Of a stretch of 64,000 nucleotides of DNA, positions 1 through 10,409 are shown piece after piece. The position numbers were made by a program, and so were the translations under genes. Position 1 is the first letter of the stretch; each line of letters starts with the position of its first letter. Source of the DNA: Prorocentrum cordatum (lineage: Eukaryota > Sar > Dinophyceae > Prorocentrales > Prorocentraceae); the NCBI GenBank assembly GCA_963575745.1, contig CAUYUJ010018727.1, positions 425,393-489,392 of the forward strand, written 5' to 3'. Below the pieces are notes generated by a model. It searched no databases and had not been told where the DNA came from. It saw nothing but the letters and a program-made list of their open reading frames with translations.

Positions 1-1116
1 GGCGACACTGTCTGCATCGACGGCTCCGCCTACGACGGAGATGTTCGCTGGCTTTTGCGTGCTGGATGGGCGGTCGTCTCCATCAGCCCGAGTATGCAGG
101 TGGACGCAGTGGCCTACGGGCCTTCCCCTCTCCCAGTGCAGGACGTGCCGTCCAGTGAGCTTTACGCCCTCTACATGGCGCTGTGCCTCATGGGACCCAG
201 TATCCACATCATAACGGATTGTAAAATGGTCTACGACGGGTGGAACATGGGAAGGGAGGGGACGGTAAAATCCAACAAGTGCTACGCGGAGCTCTGGCGT
301 CTCATCTGGATGAGGATCGAGGACGTCGGAGCAAATTCGGTGAACGTGTGCTGGATGCCTTCGCATATGTCGGAGGCGGCGGCGCAACGGAGAGGCTATG
401 AGCCTCATTGGTTCAGAGGCAACCAGGAGGCGGACTCCTGGGCCAAGACAGGTGCCAAGGCGCATCCAGCAAATCATCACCTTCGGGATCGTCTGCGGCA
501 TCATCATGATCAGGTTACGCTCATCTCCAGATATATGGTGGCAGTTCTCAAGCATGTCCATCAACTGGGTTATCCCGATGTATCATCATACTCTGAGCGT
601 GTCAAGAGAGAGCCTAGGAATTCGGAGGCCCCGATTCTCGAGATAGTCCCAGATGATAAGGGTCACGTTGTCTCGCAGGCTCCTGGCGGTGGGTGGGGAT
701 GCGGTGTCTGTGGGTTGGCGCGGGCGGTTCGCTCTCGGCTGGTGCAGCTGCCGTGTCTTGGGCGTCCGGGGATTGTGTCCCAGGCCCACCCCACCCATCG
801 TCTCTGGCAGAATGGAGGGCTGACCTGGTGCGTGCGCTGTGGAGCGTATGCCCGTGTGAAGGTCAAGGAGTTGTGCAAAGAGTGTTCGGGGAACCCCGAC
901 ACTGAGTGGAAACGGAAAGCCCTGGGGATTTTGAAGCAGGGAAGGATCCCTCGAACTCTAAACTGGAGGCGGTTATCCCTGTCCCACTCAGGCGCTGAGT
1001 TTCCGTTTCATGTAAAGGGCGGGCGTCTTGTGTTATCGGGACGACCGCTGAGGAGCGCAAGGGCGCAAGAGGAGGAAGGGAGGAGGACGAGGAGGACGAG
1101 GAGGACGAGGAAGTAG
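1..1116 (+). CDS. LINE-type retrotransposon ORF, C-terminal RNase H domain plus zinc-finger-like tail (5' truncated by window edge)
   Basis: The frame is open from base 1, so the start lies outside the window. RNase H normally degrades the RNA strand of RNA:DNA hybrids during retrotransposition. The type-1 RNase H acidic residues are visible: Asp in DGSA (bases 19-21), Glu in SSELYAL (157-159), Asp in ITDCKMV (217-219) and Asp in NQEADSWA (433-435). A His in WMPSHMS (364-366) lies where the catalytic-loop His is expected. Downstream, CGVCG near base 700 and CVRCG/CKEC near 830-880 form a Cys-rich, possibly zinc-binding tail, as in RNase H ends of algal LINEs. The last codons read straight into a GGA microsatellite (RRTRRTRRTRK, stop at 1114-1116), so the true C-terminus may be eroded or the element may end in a purine repeat. 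No reverse transcriptase is visible because the upstream part is off the window. RNase H identity is firm; LINE assignment is inferred. Confidence 0.8.
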   Translation, partial: GDTVCIDGSAYDGDVRWLLRAGWAVVSISPSMQVDAVAYGPSPLPVQDVPSSELYALYMALCLMGPSIHIITDCKMVYDGWNMGREGTVKSNKCYAELWRLIWMRIEDVGANSVNVCWMPSHMSEAAAQRRGYEPHWFRGNQEADSWAKTGAKAHPANHHLRDRLRHHHDQVTLISRYMVAVLKHVHQLGYPDVSSYSERVKREPRNSEAPILEIVPDDKGHVVSQAPGGGWGCGVCGLARAVRSRLVQLPCLGRPGIVSQAHPTHRLWQNGGLTWCVRCGAYARVKVKELCKECSGNPDTEWKRKALGILKQGRIPRTLNWRRLSLSHSGAEFPFHVKGGRLVLSGRPLRSARAQEEEGRRTRRTRRTRK

Positions 1117-1795
1117 GAGGAGGAGGAGGAGGAGGAGGAGGAGGAGGAGGAGGAGGAGCAGGAGCAGGAGCAGGAGCAGGAGGAGGGGAGGAGGAGGAGG
1201 AGGAGGAGGAGGAGGAGGGAGGAGGAGGAGAGGAGGAGGAGGAGGAGAGGAGGAGGAGGAGGAGGAGGGAACGGAGGAGGAGGGGGAGGAAAAGGAGGAG
1301 GAGGAGGTGGAGGAGGAGGACGACGAGGACGAGGACGAAGAGGAGGACGAGGACGAGGACGTGGTCGAGAAGGAGGAGGAGGAGGAGGAGCACGAGGAGC
1401 ACGAGGAACACGAGGAACACGAGCATCACGAGGAGCACGAGGAGCACGAAGCCGAGGACAAGGACGAGGAGGAGGAGGAGGAGGAGGAGGAGGAGGAGGA
1501 GGAGGAAAGCGGAGGAAAGGGAGGAGAGGGAAGAGGGGGAGGAGGCTGAGGAGGAGGAGCAGGTGGAGGAGGAGGCGGAGGACGAGGAGGAGGAGGAGGA
1601 GGAGGAGGAGGAGAGGAGGAGGAGGAGGAGGAGGAGGAGGAGGAGGGGGAGGGGGAGGGAGGAGGGAGGGAGGTAGGAGGATGAGGAGGAGGAGGAGGAA
1701 GAGGAGGAGGAGAAGCAGGAGGATGTGGAGGAGGAGGGTGAGGAGGAGGAGGAGGAGGAGGAGGAGGAGGAGGAGGAGGAGGAGGAGCGGGGGAG
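1083..1795. repeat. GGA/AGG purine microsatellite array
   Basis: About 700 bp of nearly pure purine on the + strand, based on GGA with GAC, GCA and GGG interruptions. Long poly-Ser, poly-Pro and poly-Glu frames here are translations of the repeat. The array directly follows, and overlaps, the end of the RNase H ORF. Confidence 0.95.
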
Positions 1796-2179
1796 GAGCC
1801 GTGTGCGCGTGCGCACGGAAGATGGGAGAGAAGCGGCACTTCCCGTTCTTAATTGGATAGGGCTTGGTTTCGTGAGCACGAATATGGCGTAAGTTGTAAC
1901 GGTGTTTGGTTTCGGGAGCGCGAATTTAGTTAAACTCTTGACGCTTCACGATCGCCACCAGCCCATTCAGAAACGATTGCCCGGGTAGGTGCTGAAGCAG
2001 GACTGCGCGGACGCACGAAGATGCACAGCCGCAGAGAGAACAGTTATCTCGTGATGTAGCTGCAGCGGCGGCTTGGTTGATGTCCCCACGATTTGTCTTG
2101 CGAACCTTATAATGGACATCTTGGGGGTAGGAGGCGGAGGACGAGGAAGAGGGTGAGGAGGAGAAGGAGGAGGAGGAAC
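1796..2179. other. Repeat-derived spacer with two units related to the 28.6-29.5 kb array
   Basis: At 1860-1935 two copies of the motif 'tttcgggagcgcgaattta' type resemble the ~42-bp tandem array at 28.6-29.5 kb. At 1950-1976 a short stretch (ccagcccattcagaaacgat) recurs at about 34518-34540. No convincing gene. Confidence 0.5.
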
Positions 2180-2857
<678 letters not shown>

Positions 2858-3050
2858 GAGCTTTCGAAGGGGGGTGGGCTGAATTTCGTACCCCCCTTTC
2901 AGAACCGCGGGGCTCACGGCTCCACAGCCAACGCGAGAGGGGCCCCCTCTCTGCAGGGCCTTTGCGGGGGGGGGGGGGGGGGGCTTGCAAAGACCCTGAC
3001 CTGCAAAGTTGGGAGCTTTTGTGGCCTCTCGGGGCGACCTTGGGCACCAT
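2858..3050. other. Unassigned spacer with G18 homopolymer
   Basis: Contains a run of about 18 G at ~2966-2983 and short C-rich/G-rich stretches. No gene or repeat family recognised. Confidence 0.6.
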
Positions 3051-3056
3051 GGTCAA

Positions 3057-3180
3057 GTCGGGCCTGTCCCCCCACATATGGATTTTCGACGAAGAGAACA
3101 AATATCCCCAAATAGGCAAAACATACTCCAAACATAGTCTGGGGACTATTTTGGGACTATGTTTTGCCTTTTCTGGTGTA
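3057..3180. mobile_element. Family C inverted-repeat element, 5' half only
   Basis: Starts with the family C terminus GTCGGGCCTGTCCCCC after tcaa and continues into the AT-rich body (aaacatac, ctggggac). The body matches that of the intact copy at 58155-58308. No matching 3' terminus was found downstream, so this copy looks truncated. Confidence 0.6.
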
Positions 3181-3295
3181 TTTTTTGCGTTCTGTTTCCC
3201 AACCCTCCTGCGTTGGGTTCTCGTTTTGAATAGAGCACTGCTCGCGCGAGCCGTCCTTCCTTCCTTCCCGTCCCTCTCTTCCCCCCTGCCTTTGA

Positions 3296-4862
3296 CCTCG
3301 CCATCCCTGGGGGGCTGCGATCTGCGAAAGTGTCGCCACGTTCGAGGGCTGCTGGGGAGGCCAGCGGAGAGGGTACTCACCGCGGACCCAAACGGGACCT
3401 CGCCCTCCCTGGGGGGTTGCGATCTGCGAAACTGTCGCCACTTTCGAGGGCTGCTGGGGAGGCCAGCGGAGAGGGTACTCACCGCGGGCCCAAACGGGGC
3501 CTCGCCGTCCCTGGGGGGCTGCGATCTGCGAAAGTGTCGCCACTTTCGAGGGCTGCTGGGGAGGCCAGTGGAGCCTGGAGGGCTGCGATCTGCGAACGTG
3601 TCGCCACTTTCGAGGGCTGCTGGGGAGGCCAGCGGAGAGGGCACTCACCGCGGACCCAAACGGGACCTCGCCGTCCCTGGGGGGCTGCGATCTGCGAAAG
3701 CGTCGCCACTTTCGAAGGCTGCTGGGGAGGCCAGCGGAGAGGGTACTCACCGCGGACCCAAACGGGACCTCGCCGTCCCTGGGGGGCTGCGATCTGCGAG
3801 ACTGTCGCCACGTTCGAGGGCTGCTGGGGAGGCCAGCAGAGAGGGTACCCACCGCTGACCCAAACGAGACCTCGCCGTCCCTGGGGGGCTGCGATCTGTG
3901 AAACTGTCGCCACTTTCGGGAGCTGCTGGTGGGTCCTGCGGAGTGAGGCGCCGCGCGGACCTGAGCGGGACCTCGCCGTCCCTGGGGGGGGTGCGATCTG
4001 CGAAACTGTCGCCACTTTCGAGGGCTGCTGGTGGGTCCTGCGGGGTGAGGCACCGCGCGGACCTGAGCGGGACCTCGCCGCCCCTGGGGGGCTGCGATCT
4101 GCGAAACTGTCGCCACTTTCGAGGGCTGCTAGTGGGTCCTGCAGAGTGAAGCACCGCGCGGACCTGAGCGGGACCTCGCCGTCCCTGGGGGGCTGCGATC
4201 TGCGAGACTGTCGCCACTTTCGAGGGCTGCTGAGGGGTGCAGAGTGAGGTACCGCGCGGTCATGAGCGGGACCTCGCCGTCCCTGGGGGGGCTGCGATCT
4301 GCGAAAGTGTCGCCACTTTCGAGGGCTGCTGAGGGGCACAGCACAGTGGGTACTCACCGCAGACTCAGATTGACCTCGCCATCCCTGGGGGGCTGCGATC
4401 TGTGAAACTGTCGTCACTTTCGAGGGCTGCTGAGGGGCACAGCACAGTGGGTACTCACCGCAGACTCAAATTAGACCTCGCCATCCCTGGGGGGCTGCGA
4501 TCTGTGAAACTGTCGCCACTTTCGAGGGCTGCTGAGGGGCACAGCACAGTGGGTACTCACCGCAGACTCTGATTAGACCTCGCCATCCTTGGGGGGCTGC
4601 GATCTGTGAAACTGTCGCCACTTTCGAGGGCTGCTGAGGGGCACAGCACAGTGGGTACTCACCGCAGACTCAGATTAGACCTTGCCATCCCTGGGGGGCT
4701 GCGATCTGTGAAACTGTCGCCACTTTCGAGGGCTGCTGAGGGGCACAGCACAGTGGGTACTCACCGCAGACTTAACTTAGACCTCGCCATCCCTGGGGGG
4801 CTGCGATCTGCGAGACTGTCGCCTCTTTCGAGGGCTGCTGAGGGGCACAGCACAGTGGGCTT
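3296..4862. repeat. Tandem array of about 16 units of ~102 bp
   Basis: The landmark gctgcgatctg recurs near 3313, 3417, 3518, 3582, 3683, 3786, 3888, 3990, 4091, 4191, 4291, 4391, 4493, 4596, 4698 and 4800. Spacing is 100-104 bp except for one 64-bp unit before 3582. There are three blocks of sub-types: ggaggccagcgg units (3300-3880), ggtcctgcgg units (3880-4240) and gggcacagcaca units (4290-4860), which suggests local homogenisation. The unit is about 34 codons, so several frames stay open on both strands. Some units carry the near-palindrome CGAAAGTG-TCGC-CACTTTCG. Confidence 0.95.
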
Positions 4863-5088
4863 CCCGCACGTCTTTCTCCTGCTCTTCGTTCCCGACTCCC
4901 CATGTCCTCTTCGAGCCTGTAGTTGTCGCCCCTCGTTCTTGTATGGTTCTCCTGCGCATCATGCCATAGGCGCGTGTCCCAAGTAGCTTACATAACAAAC
5001 TACGGATCCTGCAATTTGATTGTCCATTCAAGTTTCGGCCAACTCCTCGTTTCCCATGATACACATGGGTTGGGTACGTCACATGGTA
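4863..5088. other. Unassigned single-copy-looking sequence
   Basis: About 225 bp between the 102-bp array and a family C end. No coding frame or repeat was recognised. Confidence 0.5.
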
Positions 5089-5132
5089 TTTATTTTTCAT
5101 CGAAAATCCCCCTGTAGGGGGACACGCCCGAC
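5089..5132. mobile_element. Family C element, solo 3' terminus
   Basis: TTCATCGAAAATCCCCCTGT and the rest of the family C terminus, ending ...CGCCCGAC before atga. The 5' end is not visible upstream. Confidence 0.6.
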
Positions 5133-5184
5133 ATGACACCATGGCTCAAAAGGGGGTCCTCAATTCAGATCCCCCCCTCGGAGG

Positions 5185-5535
5185 CTTAACAGAAGCCCCT
5201 CGGGGCCCTCCGGGGGCGTTCTCGGGCCCCTCTTGGGGCCCTCGTCGGCCATCTTTGGGCCACCTGGAAGCCCGACAAGCCCATCCGAAGCGAGGCAGCT
5301 AGCAGGCAAACCACAGTAGTTGTCCTCAGGTTTTGAATGCTGGCATTTTGGGAGGTGTCTTGGAGCGCTCGAAGTACACTTGGAACCCTCTTGGAGCTGC
5401 CTTTGGGCGTCTTGCTGGCAAGTCGGAGGCTATCTTGCACCATGTTGAAGCATCTTGGGCCATCTTGGAGGCCATCTTAGGCTCTCTGAGGCCCTCGTGG
5501 AGCCATCTTGGACCGAGAAGCACCCTCTGACACCT
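5185..5535. repeat. Family D degenerate 12-mer block
   Basis: Runs of ggccctcttgg/ggccatcttgg-like words with phrases such as 'ttggaggccatctta'. Same family as the large blocks at 11, 27, 34 and 44 kb. Confidence 0.7.
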
Positions 5536-5870
5536 CGCGGGGCGCCCCGTCCAAACCCGTGGCAGGGAGGAGGGGAAGGGGTAAGCTTTTTTCCCTGAGC
5601 AGGGGGAAAGGTGGTTCTGGAAGGAGCAGGACGAAACTTGTTCAAAGTGCCTCCACCCCGAGAGCTGGTGGGATTCACAAATCATTCCAGCGCCAGATAT
5701 CACTTCATGAGGATTCTGGGGACCCTGGCGTCAGTGACATGGGATTGTGGCCTCGGGAGCGCGAACCTGGTAGAATCTACGAAGGGTTCTGCCCTGGGGA
5801 GGGCGAGCCCTTGTCGATACCATGTCAAACATGACCTCGGGGGCACCCACCCTATATCAGGCGATCGCAA
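5536..5870. other. Spacer with one or two 42-bp-array-like units
   Basis: At ~5740-5800 'gtggcctcgggagcgcgaa...' resembles a unit of the array at 28.6-29.5 kb. No gene supported. Confidence 0.45.
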
Positions 5871-5878
5871 ACATGGAT

Positions 5879-6048
5879 CAGGGGGGCGTGGATTAGCGAC
5901 GAGTCCCGTTTCCATGGGAAATCGCGGATTTCCGCCGCCGAATGAGGCGGCACCGGCCGCATGGTGGGGAGGGCACCTCCCCCGTTCCATGGATTTGGCG
6001 ACCGCGCGCCAAATCCATGGATCGCTAATCCATGTTGGCGCGCCCCCG
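5879..6048. mobile_element. Foldback element with nested inverted repeats
   Basis: The outer arms ggggggcgtggattagcga (from ~5880) and its near-complement ending ...cgcccccg (~6048) pair with one gap. Inside lies a perfect 14-bp stem, ccatggatttggcg at 5987-6000 and cgccaaatccatgg at 6007-6020, with a 6-nt loop. Confidence 0.6.
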
Positions 6049-6094
6049 ATTATATACTGTTACGTGTGCTTGGACCCCCCCCTGGAGAATTCTG

Positions 6095-6280
6095 AGAAAC
6101 AGGATGGGATGGGGGGGAGGCCAGTTTTCTGTACCCCCCCCACCCTGGCGCGGACAGCAACACACTACAGTTGGAAGCAGAGAGTAAAACTACAACATGG
6201 GAGACTGGAGCCTGCACCTAGTGCAGGGCACAGGAAACATCCACGCAGCCTGGTGGGCCCACAAGGGGGCCAGCGGATTG
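6095..6280. repeat. Family W dispersed repeat, copy 1
   Basis: Collinear with 29500-29670. Shared words include gcgcggac, a-cagt-ggaagcag, gggagactgga/gtggagactgaa, gtgcaggg, cgcagcctg and ggggggcc/gggggcc. Diverged, not a perfect duplicate. Confidence 0.55.
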
Positions 6281-6735
6281 GTGGCTGTCCCAGATTATAT
6301 GAATGGTTTATATGTGTGCGTCTGTTGATGTGTGTTGTTAGTGTATGGCGTTGGCGCCTCAGCTTGATGTATGGAATTGGCATTGGTGCCTGTTACTTGT
6401 TTGTGCACTCGACTGATGTGTGTTGTCTTTGTGGTCAGTTTCTATTGTTATTGTTGTCTGTTCTTGGTGCATGCTTTCGGTGTGTAGGGTTGATGTCTGT
6501 TCTGTGCGCATGCTGGTTGTGTATGTTACCGGTGGCGGTCCTTGATGTATGCGATTATTGTATGTCACCGGTGTGCGTGACCCCCGTATGGCGTGACGCC
6601 GTGATGCTTCTGAGTGGGGTTGTGTTTGCCGCCACACCTGGTCTACCTGCTTGTTCATGATGTTGCCATCGGGTTCTCCGGGATGCCTGCGGCCTGGCGG
6701 CAGCCGTATGCACAGGGCGGGCGGGGCGGGGTATA
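6281..6735. other. T/G-rich spacer
   Basis: Rich in TG, TTG and gatgt words on the + strand, which suggests decayed simple sequence. No supported gene. Confidence 0.5.
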
Positions 6736-6898
6736 TCAGGAGGGGAAAAAACACACAGACACAATGAATCGTCGATTCCCCAGAAAATATAGGAAAATAT
6801 GGGAAGTGGGGGGGAGACAGAAACCTAGAAAATATTTGAAAATATGGGGAATCCTTTTTATCTGTGTGTATTTATTTGTGTGTCCCAGGGCCCCTTCA
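6736..6898. mobile_element. Family A short inverted-repeat element (MITE-like), copy 1
   Basis: Terminus TCAGGAGGGGAAAAAACACA and opposite terminus ...GGGCCCCTTCA, length 163 bp. Flanked by the exact 5-bp direct repeat GTATA (6731-6735 and 6899-6903). The 5' half (cacacagacacaatg ... gattcccc) is roughly complementary to the 3' half (ggggaatcc ... gtgtgtccc), giving long imperfect terminal inverted repeats. Confidence 0.85.
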
Positions 6899-6903
6899 GT
6901 ATA

Positions 6904-7280
6904 GCCAGGGACCGCCCGCTGGACTCTTTTGGTGCCCGGCGGCCGCGGCAGGCGCAGGGCGGTCGTGGCGGGCTGCTCGGGGACCACCCGAACCCTTCGG
7001 GCCAGGCGGCCGCGGTAGGCAGGGCGGGTTCAGGCGGGTCAGGCGCGCCTGTTCTCAACCCAGCAGTCGGGGAAACGGAAGACGTTTCCTGACGGGCGCG
7101 TCCTAGATTCTGACGGTCCGGTCTTCGTGGGACGTCTGCAGCGGGAGCCCGCGTCAGGGTTCAGATTGGATCTCGTCATTTTCATGACGGCCCCCGTCAG
7201 ACGAACCCGAGTCCCTCGCACCCGTTTCTTACGTCTCCCCGAAACAAGCCCATTCTTCCGGGTGGAAGCAGTCTACAGCT
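6904..7280. other. GC-rich spacer, no supported gene
   Basis: CG-rich sequence with several open but unconvincing frames on both strands. No repeat family recognised. Confidence 0.4.
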
Positions 7281-7282
7281 GC

Positions 7283-7420
7283 CTCTCAAACGCCTCGAAG
7301 GACACCCACAAGACTTCCCAAAACAATTCCGTAGCCGCACCCCCGTCCTCCCCTCTTCGCACTGGTTCGGTGGCAACTCATGGGAGCCGAGCGTACGTCA
7401 CGAGAGTGCCGAGTAGATAT
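7283..7420. other. Ambiguous coding-like segment
   Basis: After 'gtctacag' a + frame reads LPLKRLEGHPQDFPKQF, while the opposite strand reads EDGGAATELFWEVLWVSF ending in a stop. Both look protein-like and neither has support from neighbours. Only one, or neither, can be real. Confidence 0.2.
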
Positions 7421-7437
7421 TGCGCCAGCGTTTGACC

Positions 7438-7560
7438 ATCGATGAAGAATCTTCGATTTAGCGTCGACTGAGAGTCGGTCAGTGTCGATTTGCATGAGCA
7501 AGCAGATTGGCATGGGAGGTTCCCGTGACTTGCCACAGAGCACAGATCACTGGGGTTGGC
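7438..7560. repeat. Family J repeat, copy 1
   Basis: Matches 56330-56465: 'gatttagcgtcga', several gtcgatt words, then 'gggaggttcccgtgacttgccacag' against 'gggaggctcccacgagctgccacag'. Moderately diverged. Confidence 0.6.
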
Positions 7561-7639
7561 GGGGCGGCCTGGCTGTGTTGGAGGTGGCTCGTAGTCGGGC
7601 AGCACTGGGTCAGCATGGTCTCCTCCCCCGCCGCCCCAG

Positions 7640-7702
7640 CGCAGGCTCGGCAGGACCAAAGAGGAAGAGAAGCCCGTGAAGGACGCCTGGGACGCCGTCC
7701 AG
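7640..7702 (+). CDS. Candidate internal exon, gene 1 (Lys/Glu-rich)
   Basis: A strong pyrimidine-rich acceptor (ctcctcccccgccgccccag) precedes codons reading RRLGRTKEEEKPVKDAWDAV, and the exon ends VQ at CAG|GC, a GC donor. Phase is 0 at both ends. An alternative acceptor at 7651-7653 would shorten it. Third codon positions are mostly G or C, while neighbouring sequence is repeat. No domain is recognised. The charged composition is like that of later exons on the same strand, which is why I place it in gene 1. Linkage to the next candidates is not phase-proven. Confidence 0.45.
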
Positions 7703-7894
7703 GCCAGATGGCACCCTCTCGCGGCCCCGCCCAGGACGATGCACTAGCCCATAAGTACGACCCAACATCAACAGAAGCCTCAGCTGAGGATGCCGATGTG
7801 CAGTACCAGTGCCTGTGTGTGTGTCTTTGCTTGAGGTCTCGGCCTTTAGACGCGCGCGCGCCCTCTTCTCCGACCTTACGACATCCTGTCGCTG

Positions 7895-8138
7895 CGCGTG
7901 GGGCTGCGACGCCAACAAAAAGTGTGTGTGTGTGTGTGTGCACTGTCGCACGGCTTCCTCCCTGTCCGTCCGTTTCTTCCTCTTTCCCTTTTCTTTCGCT
8001 CTTTTCCCATTCCTCTCGCGATTGCCCCTTGCGAGTGTTGTTGTCGATCCCCTCTAGGTGGATCCAGCTTTTCCATGCACGTGGGCCGGCCCAGCTCGAG
8101 CTTACGCCGCGCTGCCGCGCGCGTGGCCGCGACGCCAA

Positions 8139-8180
<42 letters not shown>

Positions 8181-8440
8181 CTGTGTGTGTGCGTGGGTGT
8201 GTCTGGTTAGTCGCGCGTTTCGCTGTTTGGGGGGTTTTCCGCCTCGTCGCCGCGCGCGAGGCTGCGACGCCAAAAAGTGTGCGTGCGTGCGTGCGCGCGC
8301 GCGTGTGTGTGTGTGTGTATGTTTGTGTGTGAGTGTGTGTGTGTGTGAGTGTGTGTGTGTGTGTTTTTGTTTGTGTGTATGTGTGTGTGTGTGTGTTGAT
8401 GTGTGTGTGTGTGTGTGTGCGCGTGTGTGTGGGAGGTGGA
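7895..8440. repeat. (GT)n arrays, each started by a conserved GC-rich anchor
   Basis: Three (GT)n tracts are preceded by closely similar anchors ending gacgcca(a/c)(a)aaa-gtgtg, at ~7892-7920, ~8108-8142 and ~8250-8280. The last tract runs to 8440 with a few GC and TGA interruptions. Confidence 0.9.
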
Positions 8441-8579
8441 GGGGGGATCATCCGCATTGTAAGGTTGTCGACTATTCGGTATTCCATGAATTGTCCTTGT
8501 TCAAGCTCCTCCTTTCCTCCTCTGCATCTGGCCCCTCCCTCTTGCCTTCTCCTGCCCCCCAGCTCATTTTGGGCTTGAG

Positions 8580-8700
8580 TGGGGAGGAGGAGGAAATGAG
8601 GAGGAGGATGGAAATGAGAAGGAGGAGGAGTGAGATGGAAGAGAGGAGTCGGAGGATGAGGAGGAGGAGGGGAAGGAACATGAGGAGGAGGATGCCTTAT
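8580..8700. repeat. GGA/GAA-rich purine tract
   Basis: Degenerate ggaggagg and atgaggagg words on the + strand. Confidence 0.7.
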
Positions 8701-8767
8701 ACCGCATCTATCCCCTTCCTCCTCAATCCCTTCCTCCTCAAGATGGGTCGAGTAGAGTAGGAGAAGA

Positions 8768-9135
8768 CTAGGTTGGCGTGAGTTGAATCGAATAAACTAC
8801 TGCGGAACTGCCTGTAGTTAGTGTTGCCGCATGCGTGTTCGTCATCTCATGCTTACCGTCAGCGATGACACTTGTGGCTGCCAGGGATGCGCAATCGCTC
8901 GCGCGGACTTCGGAATTTCGCATCCTAGGCCTAGACGGGGGCCGTGCCAGACAATGTCTCTGCAAATTCGGTACGGTCTCATGTTTCGGATATCGCTTGA
9001 CTTGGCGCCTCACAAGCAATGTGAACGCATCGATGGGATGTGCCTGCCGCCAAACGTTGTTGAGCAGCGCGTGTGCATCTGTTGCGATTAGGGGCATCGC
9101 CAGCACCCTGAGGCATGCTAATTCTAAAGCGTGAT
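8768..9135. other. Open on both strands, coding status undecided
   Basis: The - strand is open 9106-8768 (contains LLNNVWRQAHPIDAFTLLVR). The + strand is open 8835-9134 (contains ARTSEFRILGLDGGRARQCL). This segment differs from the surrounding simple repeats and could be an eroded gene or element. No domain is recognised on either strand. Confidence 0.25.
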
Positions 9136-9224
9136 GTGGTAGGCAGCTTGCACCGACATCCAGGCGAGCACTGCATGCTGAATGGCTTAAGTGTCATCCT
9201 GCTGCATGGCGGCCCGCATGGCAG

Positions 9225-9331
9225 CGGAACGGTCCGCCCCGTCCGGCGCGGAGGCGATGATCAAGGGCAACCCGGCGCAAGAGGCCATAGTTATGAAGAA
9301 CGTTGTCAGCGGCACCAATTCTTTGTCACAG
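9225..9331 (+). CDS. Candidate internal exon, unplaced
   Basis: Begins after ...atggcag with two leftover bases, then reads ERSAPSGAEAMIKGNPAQEA and continues IVMKNVVSGTNSLSQ, ending CAG|GC (GC donor). First codon positions are purine-rich and third positions GC-rich, as expected for real coding sequence. The frame stays open upstream to an ATG at 9206, so a longer exon is possible. Its phases (needs one base before, ends in phase 0) do not fit directly between the candidates at 7640 and 10410, so an exon may be missing or this one may be wrong. No domain recognised. Confidence 0.4.
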
Positions 9332-9409
9332 GCCGCCGGGGAGTCTTGCGATGCGGAGCGAATGTGGGGCAGTCGCAGTGATCCACCGCCTGGGGACCTC
9401 ATCTTCCTG

Positions 9410-9490
9410 GACCCCAGGGGACGGTGGATGTGGATACAGTCTTGGGCACCCAGGGGCCGAATATACCCACATCCACCGCAACCTCAGGGC
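9410..9490. repeat. Hairpin: cggtggatgtgg ... ccacatccaccg
   Basis: A perfect 12-bp inverted repeat with a ~35-nt loop, inside C/G-rich sequence. Probably part of a small foldback element. Confidence 0.5.
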
Positions 9491-9591
9491 CCCAGGGCGT
9501 TGGTTGCCCAGAAGGTGAATATGGATAAATCCCCGCCTCGCAAGTGTGGTGTTCTTGGACCAGCCTGGCGGGGAACGAGAGCTGTTCGGGT

Positions 9592-9747
9592 GTTGCTAGA
9601 TGTGCCCCTGGCCCAAGGAGCTCCGAGGTTTTCCATGGAGGCCCCCACGGCCTCCAGAGCACCCCTCACGAGGCCCAGAGGGCCCCAGGGGCTCCAAGAT
9701 AGAGAGAAAAGCTGGGGGCACCTTGGGCCAGGGGCACCTTTAGCAAC
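9592..9747. mobile_element. Foldback element, 27-bp terminal inverted repeats
   Basis: The left end gttgctagatgtgcccctgg(cccaagg) pairs with the right end (ccttggg)ccaggggcacctttagcaac, with 3 mismatches in 27. About 156 bp. No other copy seen in the window. Confidence 0.65.
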
Positions 9748-9789
9748 CCCCGGGCTGTAGCACTGGTCTGTCCTCGACTCGACCGACCT

Positions 9790-10000
9790 CTGGTGGTCTT
9801 TCTTATGCCGCCGCCGCGCGGCGCCGTCCGTTGCGGCTCTATCGCGCGCGGGGCGTCTTGGGCGCCTCTTCAACCGTCTTCAGGCCAGCCTGGGCGTCTT
9901 GGACCGATTGTTCGGCGGCTCGGGGCTCTCTTGGACGTCTTGGGGGCGTCTTGGGACCCTCATGGCCCGTCTTGGGTCCTTCTTGGCTCCGAGAACATCC
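9790..10000. repeat. Family D-like block
   Basis: Words such as gtcttgggcgcctctt, gtcttggaccg and gtcttgggg in short succession. Diverged from the main blocks. Confidence 0.6.
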
Positions 10001-10409
10001 TGCGGCAAGACGACATTAGTAGCGGGGAGCACGCGGGTAGGCCGAAGAGATTTTGCAGTTCGGTGCCCAGACCCCGTGAAGTGCCCTCACGATTGAGGAC
10101 TGAGGCTTAAGGCATTAGGCACTTGAGCTCGTCAAGGCACGGTGGCGGATCTGAGAGTGAGTGGACTTGAATATACTCTAATTCGGGGATGCCAGTCGGA
10201 GCATGAGCGACTCAAAGCATGAGTGGGCTTGAGTGCGATTACGCAGTATGGGTGAGTCTGATTCTGAGCGAGGCAAGAGGGAGAGGCGGCATGATTGACA
10301 TGAACACCAGTGGCCCAGTACTTGCGGCGTTGGGGCAACAGAGGTGCATGTAGTGGCGGGCGCCGGCGACAGGTCGAGTGGCTCCACATGGAGGGCGCCA
10401 TGCCTGCAG

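Noticed and set aside
1300-1880. Long Ser/Pro/Leu-rich and Glu-rich open frames
   Set aside because: They are direct translations of the GGA/TCC repeat in different frames; no unique sequence.
3296-4862. CRISPR array (regular ~102-bp repeats)
   Set aside because: Whole units repeat with no unique spacers; eukaryotic context.
5138-5160. Spliced-leader-like sequence (accatggctcaaaag)
   Set aside because: Matches only the last part of the dinoflagellate spliced leader with mismatches, and has no downstream donor or Sm-like context.
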